DNA of 6,841 nt. It comes from UBA5070 sp039798065 (GTDB taxonomy: Bacteria > Fibrobacterota > Fibrobacteria > UBA5070). The stretch covers positions 1-6,841 of the forward strand of contig JBDKGS010000236.1 of NCBI GenBank assembly GCA_039798065.1, written 5' to 3'. The notes below the pieces were generated by a model. That model saw only the letters and a list, made by a program, of their open reading frames with translations. It was not told where the DNA came from and searched no databases. Positions 1-6,781 of the stretch are shown one piece after another (position 1 is the stretch's first letter; the number at the start of each line of letters is the position of its first letter). The translations under genes and the position numbers were made by a program.

Positions 1-81
1 CAGGTGCCGCCTGGTTTCGGACGGCGATTTCCTGCGGAATCCACATATGACAGAAAATGACTTCTATGCGGAATGCCGGGG

Positions 82-1776
82 TCAGCTTCCGAAGGAGAGC
101 CGGAGCAGGACCTGGTGGATGTAGGGATAGCGATGCAGCGCGCCTTCCTCCAGGCTTCTCTTGACGGTGTACCTGTAGTCTGCGGACAGAAACCGACTGA
201 GATGGATGGAAAAGACCGAGGCCAACGAAAATTCGAGTTCTTCCCGGGGCCACAGGCCCCAGAACAAGCTTGGGGAGGCTGTGACGCTAGCCCAGCTTCC
301 GAGGCGCACCCGCATCTCGCCGGTGGCTTCCAGGCCGGTCCCCTGTACGAATACCGCCCTTTGCATCACGACGGCGTTCGACGGAGTCACGTTTGAATCC
401 AGGGCTTGCAGCTCGGACAGCAATGCGGGGTTTTCGATCGATTTCTGGAAGAAGGCTTCCGATGGCAGAAACTGGCGAGACCCGATACCGGTCTGCAGGG
501 AGACCTCGACCATGGGTGTCTGCACCGCTTCGACGTTCAGACCAGCGCCCTCCCGCAACTCCAGGGGAGCAAGGGATCCGGCGGCCTCCCAGCTGGTCGC
601 GGTCCGCGAACGGAGTTCGAGGATTCCTGTTTGTCGATTCCTGACATACAGCACGAGCGGTGCGTCGTCCGTGGTCAGATCGATGTTGGTGGGAAAGGCG
701 TGGCTCGTGGCGGTGACACGACCGTAGGGGCCAAGCCGTGGAGTGATCCTTCTTACCGTGAAGAGCGTCGCGGTCAGCTCGTCGGGTGTGATCCGCACGT
801 CGTCGTGGGCGATTTGGCTGGCACCTCCCACGAACTGGATCCGTGCCGATGAAATCCACGGACCAGCCTCCTTGCGCACGCGGAGTTGGCCGAATCCGGT
901 CAGGTTCGTGGTTGTGCGGAGATTCGCTTGGCGGGACAACTTTTCGCGCGTCCAGACGACGCTGCCGCCGATGTCGGTGCCGAACCTCCAGTCCTCCCTG
1001 CGGTCCACAGGGGGCATGAGTGACAACATGCCTCCTCCCACCACCTTGGTGTCGAGCATCACCAGGGTCAGATCGATCCATTCGCCAGGTAGCAGTCGTA
1101 CCGTGACAAATCCTGTCAGATCGTCGTCGCCTGACGAAGTTCCCGAAACCTTGTAGATCCCTGGCGGCAAGATCCAGGTGGGAAGTTCGGACAACCGGTC
1201 CTCGGTCTGCCCGAAGCCGCCGCCATACGCTTCGAAATCGTCCTGGCGGACCAGTTGGTATTCGCCGCGAACATGGCTCCGGTCCGGCGTGATGGTGGTG
1301 ACAGTGAGAGCCGACCAGGTGGGTTCCACGACCCTGGTTCCGCCATCCTTCACGGACACCGTGCTTTCGAAACGCTGTTTGTCCGATCCCGATCCGAGTT
1401 TCACGCGGTATCTTCCCGGCGGGACGCGCAGGCGTCGACCGGGTTTTCCCGTGGCGATCAATCTGCCCGACGTATCGAACACATCCACCTTCGGCTCCAG
1501 TCGACCGACGGTCATGGCAGGCACGAAGATCGCCCCTTCTCCGATTCCCAGAAGCACCTCGTCTGCGTCGAGTTGTACCGCCGTGGAAGGCGCCTGCCAA
1601 CTCCCGACGGAAGATGTCCCGCTGTCTGGCTTGGCCTTCACGCCGTAGCGGACCACGGTGTCGCCCCAGGCAGTGCCCATTTCTCCAATGTCGATTCCGG
1701 GCAGGTCGGGTGTTGGAGAGGCTTGGACAAATTTTGTTGAAAGGATGGCGCATGCCACCCAGCCGAGCCGTTTCAA
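82..1776 (-). CDS. Predicted outer-membrane beta-barrel protein, last gene of the Mla/MCE operon
   Basis: I do not recognise a named family. The proposed start is the TTG at 1776, whose bases overlap the TGA of the lipoprotein gene (TTGA). It opens a 564-residue protein with a clear signal peptide (MKRLGWVACAILSTKFVQA, then SPTPD). The frame stays open upstream to 2343, but that part is Arg/Pro-rich and is a shadow of the lipoprotein gene. Residues about 82-160 and 168-240 look like two beta-sandwich segments, each with a similar motif (VPPGRYRVKL, LPPGIYKVSG) as in PEGA-like or carboxypeptidase-regulatory folds. From about 260 to the end the sequence is rich in short amphipathic strands with aromatic girdle residues (for example GPYGRVTATSHAF near 349-361, and PYIHQVLLRLSFGS at the C-terminus), which fits an outer-membrane barrel. 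The terminal residue is Ser, not the usual Phe. By inference from its operon it is the outer-membrane partner of the lipid transporter. It could instead be an unrelated envelope protein. Confidence 0.8.
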   Translation of the reverse strand: MKRLGWVACAILSTKFVQASPTPDLPGIDIGEMGTAWGDTVVRYGVKAKPDSGTSSVGSWQAPSTAVQLDADEVLLGIGEGAIFVPAMTVGRLEPKVDVFDTSGRLIATGKPGRRLRVPPGRYRVKLGSGSDKQRFESTVSVKDGGTRVVEPTWSALTVTTITPDRSHVRGEYQLVRQDDFEAYGGGFGQTEDRLSELPTWILPPGIYKVSGTSSGDDDLTGFVTVRLLPGEWIDLTLVMLDTKVVGGGMLSLMPPVDRREDWRFGTDIGGSVVWTREKLSRQANLRTTTNLTGFGQLRVRKEAGPWISSARIQFVGGASQIAHDDVRITPDELTATLFTVRRITPRLGPYGRVTATSHAFPTNIDLTTDDAPLVLYVRNRQTGILELRSRTATSWEAAGSLAPLELREGAGLNVEAVQTPMVEVSLQTGIGSRQFLPSEAFFQKSIENPALLSELQALDSNVTPSNAVVMQRAVFVQGTGLEATGEMRVRLGSWASVTASPSLFWGLWPREELEFSLASVFSIHLSRFLSADYRYTVKRSLEEGALHRYPYIHQVLLRLSFGS

Positions 1777-2399
1777 GGTGCGGCTGTCTCTGTGCGCATC
1801 ACGGAGTCGATCGCCCCGAGCGTGCGGTCCACGCTTGCCTCGAGCAGCGTGGAGAGCGCCCGCACCACCAGGACCGTTCCCTCTCCCTCGAGCTTGCGGC
1901 GCAGATCGAATTCCTGGCTCCACAAGACCGCGCCATCGGACATGCGCACGAAATCCATACGCAGATCCAGGTGGGCGTAGCGGGCGGCCTCCGTCATGTA
2001 TTCTTCCAGCGCAACAACCCGTCCGCGCAGTTCGTAATCTGGATTGTTCTCTTCGTACTGCGTTTGCACCGACAAGAACAGCCTGGCGTCGGAAACGTGG
2101 CGTCGAACCATGTCGCTGACGACTTGCTCGGGGCGCATCGCCCACCGATCCCGCCAGTGGTACTGGATTTCGTGGGTTGAAGTGCGATATACGAGCTCGG
2201 GTCGCAGGTAGGCCTCTCCCATCGGGAAGTTTCGCACCAGGATCCGTCGCTTCCACGGGCCTTGCGCCAAGCGCGCTGCGGAAGTTGCGGGGACGTAGTC
2301 GAGCACGTAGTAGTGGTAGTCGCTGGGAGGTCGCGAGAAACACCCGGACATCGTGACAAGAATCGTCAAGATCGCGGCGGCGGATCGGACCATGTTCAT
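1773..2399 (-). CDS. PqiC/ABC_trans_aux-type lipoprotein of the Mla/MCE transporter
   Basis: This 208-residue protein begins with a lipoprotein signal: a hydrophobic stretch and the lipobox M-S-G-C with the lipidated Cys at residue 20. It continues with the YYVLDYVP-type first strand typical of the ABC-transport auxiliary lipoprotein family (PqiC/YmbA, DUF330), whose members are encoded beside MCE transporters and sit on a membrane face in the periplasm. About 208 residues is close to the usual family length. The ATG at 2399 overlaps the mlaD stop (ATGA) and has an AGGGA ribosome site at 2406-2410, six bases upstream. A second ATG at 2393 is possible but less well placed. Its stop overlaps the TTG start of the barrel gene. 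The inferred role is a periplasmic link between the MCE protein and the outer membrane. The family call rests on the lipobox, the strand motif, the length and the operon position, not on a search. Confidence 0.8.
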   Translation of the reverse strand: MNMVRSAAAILTILVTMSGCFSRPPSDYHYYVLDYVPATSAARLAQGPWKRRILVRNFPMGEAYLRPELVYRTSTHEIQYHWRDRWAMRPEQVVSDMVRRHVSDARLFLSVQTQYEENNPDYELRGRVVALEEYMTEAARYAHLDLRMDFVRMSDGAVLWSQEFDLRRKLEGEGTVLVVRALSTLLEASVDRTLGAIDSVMRTETAAP

Positions 2400-3277
2400 G
2401 GATTGTCCCTTTCTCCGGAACGCAGGAGAGTGGCTGGGTTGTTCCTGATGGTCAGGCTGAAATCAGACAGGTTCCGTAGCGTGGTCCCCAGGTCCTCCAT
2501 CGCGTGGTAGTAGTTCCCCTGCGATCGCGAAAGCATCAAATCGGCGCGACGGGCAAGGTTGGATACCGCGATCGTCGCCGAGTCGAGCCGGGCGATGGAT
2601 CTTGCCGGTTTGATTTCGGCGACCGTGCTGTCGATCCGGCGCACCGCGTTTCCCGCCTGCTCGCCCAGGATGGACAATTTCTGGTCGATCCGCGCCGCGC
2701 GCAGGTCGCGCGACATCGCCGCGAAATCCCGGGAGGTGGAACGGAGGTCCAGCATGATGGAATCGATCTGGCGGACCCTGTCCGGACGGGTGAGGCTGTC
2801 GAGGTTCGCAAGGACCGAGGCGCTCGTGCGAGCGACGGTGTCGATCGATTTCAGGATGGTGGACGTGAAGCTGGGGCGGATCGCGATGACGGAATTCGGC
2901 TGCGCCTTGCCGCGTTCCGGATCGCCTGGAATCAGTTCCATGTAGCGCAGGCCGGTGATGCCGAAGATCTCCAGAGTTGCCGTGGCGTTCTGGTAGACGG
3001 GCGCCTTGGGGTCGATTTCGATCCCGACCAGGATTCTCTCGGGATCGGAGCTGTCGAAACCGAGTGAGGTCACCGACCCGACCTGGATGCCACGCAAAAG
3101 GACCTTGCTTCCGTTGGACAGTCCGGAGACGGATTCGCCTCGCAACGAGCAGACGAGGGGGAGCGTGGACCGGGAAAGGCGCGTGCCCAGCAGGATCGCG
3201 GTTGCAAAAATTGTCAAGATGCTCCCCGAGACGAGGAAGATTCCGGTCCACCGCAGTTGCGAAGCGGTGGGATTCAA
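2396..3277 (-). CDS. mlaD: MlaD-family MCE-domain protein, inner-membrane anchored lipid-binding subunit
   Basis: With the proposed TTG start at 3277 the protein has 293 residues. It has a short cytoplasmic tail, one transmembrane helix (about 10-32), a single MCE domain (about 37-117) with the family signature GLSNGSKVLLRGIQVGSV near 52-69, then a helical tail of about 160 residues with regular hydrophobic spacing. The tail ends in the LRNLSDFSLTIRNNPATLLR segment seen in many MlaD-like proteins. In characterised systems MCE proteins form a hexameric ring on the MlaFE complex and pass phospholipids through its pore. The frame is open upstream to 3370, but that part overlaps mlaF and precedes the membrane helix with an unlikely Arg/His/Pro-rich tail. 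TTG 3277 has no Shine-Dalgarno of its own. The well-formed site and ATG at 3297 are in another frame, so the true N-terminus is uncertain (see the mini-ORF entry). Confidence 0.87.
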   Translation of the reverse strand: MNPTASQLRWTGIFLVSGSILTIFATAILLGTRLSRSTLPLVCSLRGESVSGLSNGSKVLLRGIQVGSVTSLGFDSSDPERILVGIEIDPKAPVYQNATATLEIFGITGLRYMELIPGDPERGKAQPNSVIAIRPSFTSTILKSIDTVARTSASVLANLDSLTRPDRVRQIDSIMLDLRSTSRDFAAMSRDLRAARIDQKLSILGEQAGNAVRRIDSTVAEIKPARSIARLDSATIAVSNLARRADLMLSRSQGNYYHAMEDLGTTLRNLSDFSLTIRNNPATLLRSGERDNP

Positions 3278-3297
3278 AGGATGGGCGTCTTGGTCAT
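3274..3297 (-). other. Seven-codon mini-ORF (MTKTPIL) bridging mlaF and mlaD
   Basis: ATG at 3297 overlaps the mlaF stop (ATGA) and is preceded by a good GGGAG site, yet it reads only seven codons before a TGA at 3276-3274. That TGA overlaps the TTG proposed as the mlaD start (TTGA). It could be a real coupling cistron that hands ribosomes from mlaF to mlaD. Alternatively, one missing T in the CCTTTGA run has split the true mlaD start: adding a T gives MTKTPILLNPTASQ in frame. A -1 slip at the same place would give the same protein. The sequence cannot separate these. Confidence 0.45.
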
Positions 3298-4109
3298 GGA
3301 ATGATCTCCCACTGGGATGGCGTCGGGGTGTCGGATGGATCGGTTTGTCGCGCGAAGAAACCACGGACACGTTCTGGTCCGCTCTCGAGTGCGTCCTTCA
3401 GCGAGCCGTCGAAAAGCGCTTTCCCTTCGTGGAGGAAAAGGATGCGGTGGGCCAGCGTGCGTATGGATTCGAGTTCGTGGGACACAAGAATCATCGTGAG
3501 GCCAAGATTCGCATGGAGTTCCAGGAGAAGTTCGTCCAACGCACGGGAAGTGACCGGATCCAGTCCGGCGGATGGTTCGTCGCAGAAAAGAATTTCCGGC
3601 TCGCGCACCAGTGCCCGGGCCAAAGCTGCGCGTTTGCGCATTCCACCCGAAAGTTCGCTGGGAAGCAGGTTCCAAGCGTGGGCCATCCCCACTTGGGAAA
3701 GTCGCGCCCTGGCGAGTTCCTCGGCGGCTCCGCGAGGTTCGATTCCGTCGAGCACCAACGGGAGCATGGCGTTCTGGCCTACCGTGAGACTGGTGACCAG
3801 GGCGCCGCTTTGGAACAGGACGCCCAGTTTGGAGCGGGCGATCCCGGATTCTGTGCTCTCCTTGCCGAGCTCCACTCCGATCACCTTGACAGTTCCTGAC
3901 CATGGCGTTTCCAGACCTAGGATGTTTCGCAGCAATGTGGACTTCCCGCACCCCGAACCTCCGAGGACGACGCGGATCTCGCCACGCGCGATTTCCACGG
4001 ACACGTCGGAGAGGATCTCGTGGTCGCCGTAGCCCGCATGCAAATCGCGAACGGACACCATGGCTTGCGATGTCGACGGATTCTGTCCTGATTCGGTCGC
4101 CGCGTTCAC
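3294..4109 (-). CDS. mlaF: MlaF-type ABC transporter ATPase
   Basis: This is the ATPase that powers the MCE lipid transporter at the cytoplasmic face of the MlaE permease. With the GTG start at 4109 it has 271 residues. Visible motifs are Walker A GGSGCGKST (50-58), the Q-loop Gln in FQSGAL (100), the signature LSGGM (153-157), Walker B ILFCDEPSAGLD (173-184) with Glu178, and the switch His in SHE (211). The FQSGAL and LSGGMRKR variants are typical of the MlaF/Ttg2A group. The GTG overlaps the mlaE stop as GTGA, matching the other junctions. An internal ATG at 4061, just before VSVRDLHAGYG, would remove 16 residues outside the conserved fold and is the main alternative. Neither start has a strong ribosome site. 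The frame is open to 4391, but that part is a shadow of mlaE. Confidence 0.95.
   Translation of the reverse strand: MNAATESGQNPSTSQAMVSVRDLHAGYGDHEILSDVSVEIARGEIRVVLGGSGCGKSTLLRNILGLETPWSGTVKVIGVELGKESTESGIARSKLGVLFQSGALVTSLTVGQNAMLPLVLDGIEPRGAAEELARARLSQVGMAHAWNLLPSELSGGMRKRAALARALVREPEILFCDEPSAGLDPVTSRALDELLLELHANLGLTMILVSHELESIRTLAHRILFLHEGKALFDGSLKDALESGPERVRGFFARQTDPSDTPTPSQWEIIP
3306..3310 (-). promoter_or_regulatory. Ribosome binding site (GGGAG) before ATG 3297
   Basis: Read on the minus strand, GGGAG lies eight bases upstream of ATG 3297. It is among the best Shine-Dalgarno matches in the operon. It sits inside the last codons of mlaF and points to the mini-ORF start rather than to the TTG in the mlaD frame, which is why the mlaD start is in doubt. 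Confidence 0.6.
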
Positions 4110-5167
4110 AGGTAAAGGGCCAGTGCGAAGATGCAGTCGGCGATGACGGTCCAGAAGATTCCCGCGACAACCGTTCGGGTCGTAGCCCGCCCCACCGCGT
4201 CCGATCCACCTCGAGTGGACAATCCGATCCGACAAGCGAGGAATGCGATGATTGTTGCGAAAACGGCGCTCTTGAGGAAGGTGTAGGAGATGTCCTTTGC
4301 CTGAAGCGCGTCGAAGAGGACCTGGAAGTAGGTCGTTGGCGCCAGATCCAGACGGAAAACGGCAACCACCAATCCGGCTGCGATTCCGCATGCGCTCGCG
4401 AATAGGGACAGGAACGGTGTGGCGACCACCAGAGCGATCACACGAGGGGCGACCAGGAATGTAGCGTCGCGTGCCCCCATGGTCCGCAGCGCGTCGACCT
4501 CCTCCTGCACCTTCATGGACGCGAGTTCGGCCGTGATGGCGCTTCCCGAGCGGCCTGCCAGGATCACGGCCGTCAACAAAGGGCCGACTTCCCTTACGAA
4601 TGAAACCCCCATCAACGTTGCCAGGTGCACCGATGCACCATACTGCGCGAGTTGCTGTCCCATCAGCAACGCCAATGTGAGTCCGATGAGACCGGTCAGC
4701 AAAAGGACGACGGGAAGGGCCGTGGTCCCCAATTCATGGAGTTGCCTCCAAGTGGCTCCAGGCCAGCTGCGTTCGCGTCGCGAAAGGAGCGCGAAGATCC
4801 CCGAAAACATGTCCATCCCGAATCGCCAAGAGGCTTTCGTGTTCTGCCCGGCGTCCCAGAGCGCTTGGCCGATGCGTTCCAAGAATGGCGCGACCGATGG
4901 ATTTTTCTCGATCGGGTCGGATCCAGGATCGGATGCGGCAAGTCGCGCGACCAGTTCCGCCGAAGGCGAACGCAACGCCAATTTCCGTCCATGGTCCGAT
5001 GCGATCCGGCGACAATGGTGGAGGGATCCGGCGGCGAGGATATCGACCTCGGTCACTTGCGATGCCGAGAGAACGAGGTCCTCCAGTGCGGCTCGAATTT
5101 CGAGCTTTCGTCCCTCGCCTAAGGCCCAGGCACGGTCGAGCCGCGCGGGTAGGGTGGTTTCCGGCAC
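4106..5167 (-). CDS. mlaE: MlaE-type permease with N-terminal STAS-like domain
   Basis: This is the inner-membrane permease of the MCE lipid transporter. With the GTG start at 5167 it has 353 residues. Residues about 1-80 look like a STAS domain (VTEVDILAAGSLHHCRRIASDHGRK), the role filled by separate MlaB in E. coli. An interfacial helix and several transmembrane segments follow (about 150-172, 190-206, 240-272, 298-318, 330-352). The family signature VREVGPLLTAVILAGRSGSA and TAELASMKVQEEVDALRTMG lies at 191-231. The frame extends to a TTG at 5302, but that would leave 38 bases before ldhA and would translate the likely promoter, so GTG 5167 is preferred. A weak TAGG lies upstream of it. If the first STAS strand lies in the WTRFSTVPETTL segment, the longer form could be real. 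It is the first gene of the operon; its stop overlaps the mlaF start. Confidence 0.92.
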   Translation of the reverse strand: MPETTLPARLDRAWALGEGRKLEIRAALEDLVLSASQVTEVDILAAGSLHHCRRIASDHGRKLALRSPSAELVARLAASDPGSDPIEKNPSVAPFLERIGQALWDAGQNTKASWRFGMDMFSGIFALLSRRERSWPGATWRQLHELGTTALPVVLLLTGLIGLTLALLMGQQLAQYGASVHLATLMGVSFVREVGPLLTAVILAGRSGSAITAELASMKVQEEVDALRTMGARDATFLVAPRVIALVVATPFLSLFASACGIAAGLVVAVFRLDLAPTTYFQVLFDALQAKDISYTFLKSAVFATIIAFLACRIGLSTRGGSDAVGRATTRTVVAGIFWTVIADCIFALALYL

Positions 5168-5248
5168 TGTGGAGAACCTAGTCCAGGCTTTGGTCGGCCA
5201 ACGGATATTCCGCGGCGAACGCGAAATATTTTCGAATTCTCCATCGGC

Positions 5249-5278
5249 TTGACAGAAACTGACGTGATTGTCGATTGT
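5249..5278 (+). promoter_or_regulatory. Candidate sigma70-type promoter of ldhA
   Basis: A perfect TTGACA (5249-5254) is followed after 18 bases by GATTGT (5273-5278, 3 of 6 to the -10), giving a leader of roughly 55 bases before ATG 5341. The weak -10 lowers confidence. It overlaps the -10 of the opposing mla promoter, so the two would compete or be controlled together. Confidence 0.35.
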
Positions 5279-5302
5279 TTCATGTGTGACAAAAAATGGC
5301 AA
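5274..5302 (-). promoter_or_regulatory. Candidate sigma70-type promoter of the mla operon
   Basis: On the minus strand TTGCCA (5302-5297, 5 of 6 to the -35 consensus) is followed after 17 bases by AACAAT (5279-5274, 4 of 6 to the -10). It lies about 107 bases upstream of the preferred mlaE start. This is pattern matching only. The intergenic region is AT-richer than its surroundings, which helps. Confidence 0.4.
5275..5292. promoter_or_regulatory. Imperfect 18-bp palindrome, possible Rex-type operator
   Basis: TTGTTTCATGTGTGACAA has outer arms TTGT and ACAA separated by ten bases, and six of nine base pairs are symmetric. The length and outer arms match the Rex operator form TTGTGAA-N4-TTCACAA, while the inner arm bases differ. 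Rex is an NADH/NAD+-responsive repressor known to control lactate dehydrogenase genes in several bacteria. The site overlaps both candidate -10 elements. No rex gene is in the window, so this is a hypothesis. Confidence 0.25.
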
Positions 5303-5340
5303 ACAAGGTTCTCGAGCTGCGATGCTTGTAGCTTGGTTCC

Positions 5341-6333
5341 ATGAAAATTTCCATGTACAGCACCAAGCCTTGGGTGCGCGAATCCTTCGCGCCCCTTGCC
5401 GAAAAATTCGGCGCCCAGTTCACTTGGCTCGAGCCGCGTCTGGAAATTTCCACCGCGAACCTCGCGACAGGGCATGAAGTGGTTTGCGCTTTCGTGAACG
5501 ACCAGATCGATGCCCCGGTGATGGAACGGCTCAAGGAGCATGGCGTTCGATTGATCGCGCTGCGATGTGCCGGCTACAACAATATCGACCTGAAGTCGGC
5601 TTCGCGCTTGGGTGTCGGGGTGGTGCGGGTACCTGCCTACTCGCCCTATGCCGTCGCGGAGCACGCCTTGGGTTTGATGTTGTGCCTGAACCGCAAATTC
5701 CACAGGTCTTGGGTAAGGTTGCGCGAAGGGAATTTTTCTCTGGATGGATTGCTCGGGTTCGATATGCGCGGCAAGACCGTTGGGGTGGTGGGAACCGGAC
5801 GCATTGGACAAGTTCTGTGCTCGATGCTGTGCGGGTTGGGTTGCAAAGTGCTGGCCTACGACATCGCTCCGGACACGGCATTGGCCGCAACGGGAGTGGA
5901 GAATGTCGAGTTGGATCGATTGTACCGCGAGAGCGATATCATCAGCCTGCATTGCCCGTTGACGAAGGAAACCGTCCACATGGTGGGCACCGAAGCGCTT
6001 GCGGTGATGAAACCGGGTGTGATGTTGATCAATACCAGTCGCGGTCCATTGATCGACACGAGGGCCGTGATCCGCTCACTCAAGTCGGGCGCAGTGGGAT
6101 ACCTGGGCTTGGACGTCTACGAAGAGGAACAGGGGTTGTTCTTCGAGGACCGGACCAACCAGGTGATCCAGGACGACGTCTTCGTTCGCCTCCAGACTTT
6201 TCCCAATGTGCTGATAACGGCGCACCAGGCGTTCTTCACCAAGGAGGCGGTGGACAATATCGCCGAAACCACCATGGAGAACATCAAGGAATTCATGGAG
6301 ACCGGCACCAGCGGAAATCTCGTGGTGGCTTGA
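5341..6333 (+). CDS. ldhA: D-lactate dehydrogenase, NAD-dependent, fermentative (LdhA type)
   Basis: This enzyme reduces pyruvate to D-lactate with NADH in the cytoplasm and so recycles NAD+ during fermentation. The 330-residue protein aligns from end to end with E. coli LdhA (329 residues) as I recall it: shared stretches include MYSTK, FVNDQ, ALRCAGYNN, VVRVPAYSPYAVAEHA, NFSLDGLLGF, SLHCPLT and FFEDRTNQVIQDDVF. The Rossmann motif GTGRIG is at 151-156, with Asp174 closing the second strand, which indicates NAD rather than NADP. The expected catalytic residues are present: Arg234 in NTSRG, Glu263 in DVYEEE, and His295 in TAHQ. ATG 5341 gives the family N-terminus but has no clear ribosome site. 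It is divergent from the mla operon, convergent with the doc toxin gene, and apparently a single-gene unit. Other D-2-hydroxyacid dehydrogenases are less likely given the LdhA-specific segments. Confidence 0.95.
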   Translation: MKISMYSTKPWVRESFAPLAEKFGAQFTWLEPRLEISTANLATGHEVVCAFVNDQIDAPVMERLKEHGVRLIALRCAGYNNIDLKSASRLGVGVVRVPAYSPYAVAEHALGLMLCLNRKFHRSWVRLREGNFSLDGLLGFDMRGKTVGVVGTGRIGQVLCSMLCGLGCKVLAYDIAPDTALAATGVENVELDRLYRESDIISLHCPLTKETVHMVGTEALAVMKPGVMLINTSRGPLIDTRAVIRSLKSGAVGYLGLDVYEEEQGLFFEDRTNQVIQDDVFVRLQTFPNVLITAHQAFFTKEAVDNIAETTMENIKEFMETGTSGNLVVA

Positions 6334-6385
6334 TGCCGGAAATTGTCAAGACTGGCGTGTTGACGCTCGAACGTGGACTGCGTCT

Positions 6386-6781
6386 TTACCCCAAAAGGGA
6401 GCGAAGGCGATCGGTGGTCTGGTCGCGGTCCAATCGCGAGGCGGCGACGTCCAGAACCATGGCTTCCCAGGCGTCGATGTCCGTGGAAGGAAGGCCGTCG
6501 TCGGGGAGCAATCCATTTTGCTCCAGGAAGACCAGGCAGGATGCGAGGCCGACTCGTTTGTTCCCATCGATGAAGGGATGGTTGCGGCAGAGGTAGAACA
6601 GGTAGGCCGCGGCGATTTCGATGGGGTCCGAGAAAACGGATTCGCCGAATGCAGTGGCTTGGGGGCCTGCTACGGCAGATTCCAAAAGGGCTCGATCGCG
6701 GATTCCCATGCCGCCGCCATGAGCTTCCAGAACGGCTTCATGAATGGCTTCGACGGATGCGACGGTGAGATGGAGGATCAT
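6386..6781 (-). CDS. doc: Doc (death-on-curing) family toxin, Fic fold
   Basis: This 131-residue protein is close in size to P1 Doc (126). Residues 21-40 (HGGGMGIRDRALLESAVAGP) are the conserved N-terminal Doc segment, and HPFIDGNKR at 68-76 is the Fic/Doc active-site loop with His68, Asp72, Asn74 and Arg76. Lys75 replaces the second Gly of the AMP-transferring Fic motif HPFx(D/E)GNGR. In P1 Doc, which also has Lys there, the enzyme phosphorylates EF-Tu and stops translation, so a similar kinase activity is the best guess. The ATG at 6781 overlaps the stop of an upstream small gene (ATGA), as expected for an antitoxin-toxin pair. The gene ends with TAA at 6388-6386, 52 bases from the convergent ldhA stop. 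The family call is firm; the target is inferred. Confidence 0.92.
   Translation of the reverse strand: MILHLTVASVEAIHEAVLEAHGGGMGIRDRALLESAVAGPQATAFGESVFSDPIEIAAAYLFYLCRNHPFIDGNKRVGLASCLVFLEQNGLLPDDGLPSTDIDAWEAMVLDVAASRLDRDQTTDRLRSLLG

Noticed and set aside
1..46. Possible start of another minus-strand gene at ATG 46 (MWIPQEIAVRNQAAP, open to the edge)
   Set aside because: Only 15 codons, no ribosome site and no recognisable motif. Positions 1-81 otherwise show a repeated GCGGAAT (34-40, 68-74) but no convincing terminator.
287..1753. Minus-strand ORF of 488 codons inside the barrel gene
   Set aside because: Arg/His/Pro-rich out-of-frame translation of the barrel gene; no signal or motif.
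1777..2343. N-terminal extension of the barrel ORF to 2343
   Set aside because: It overlaps the whole lipoprotein gene, is Arg/Pro-rich and lacks any signal peptide; the TTG at 1776 gives a clear one.
5168..5302. Extension of mlaE to TTG 5302
   Set aside because: It would translate the AT-richer divergent promoter region and leave 38 bases before ldhA. Kept as an alternative in the mlaE entry because the first STAS strand could start there.
5119..5979. Minus-strand ORF of 286 codons opposite ldhA
   Set aside because: It is antisense to a confidently identified ldhA and has no recognisable domains; a shadow frame.
6334..6385. Terminator between convergent ldhA and doc
   Set aside because: Only short imperfect arms (AAGAC at 6348-6352 with GTCTT at 6382-6386, inner GCGT/ACGC) and no U-run; too weak to annotate.
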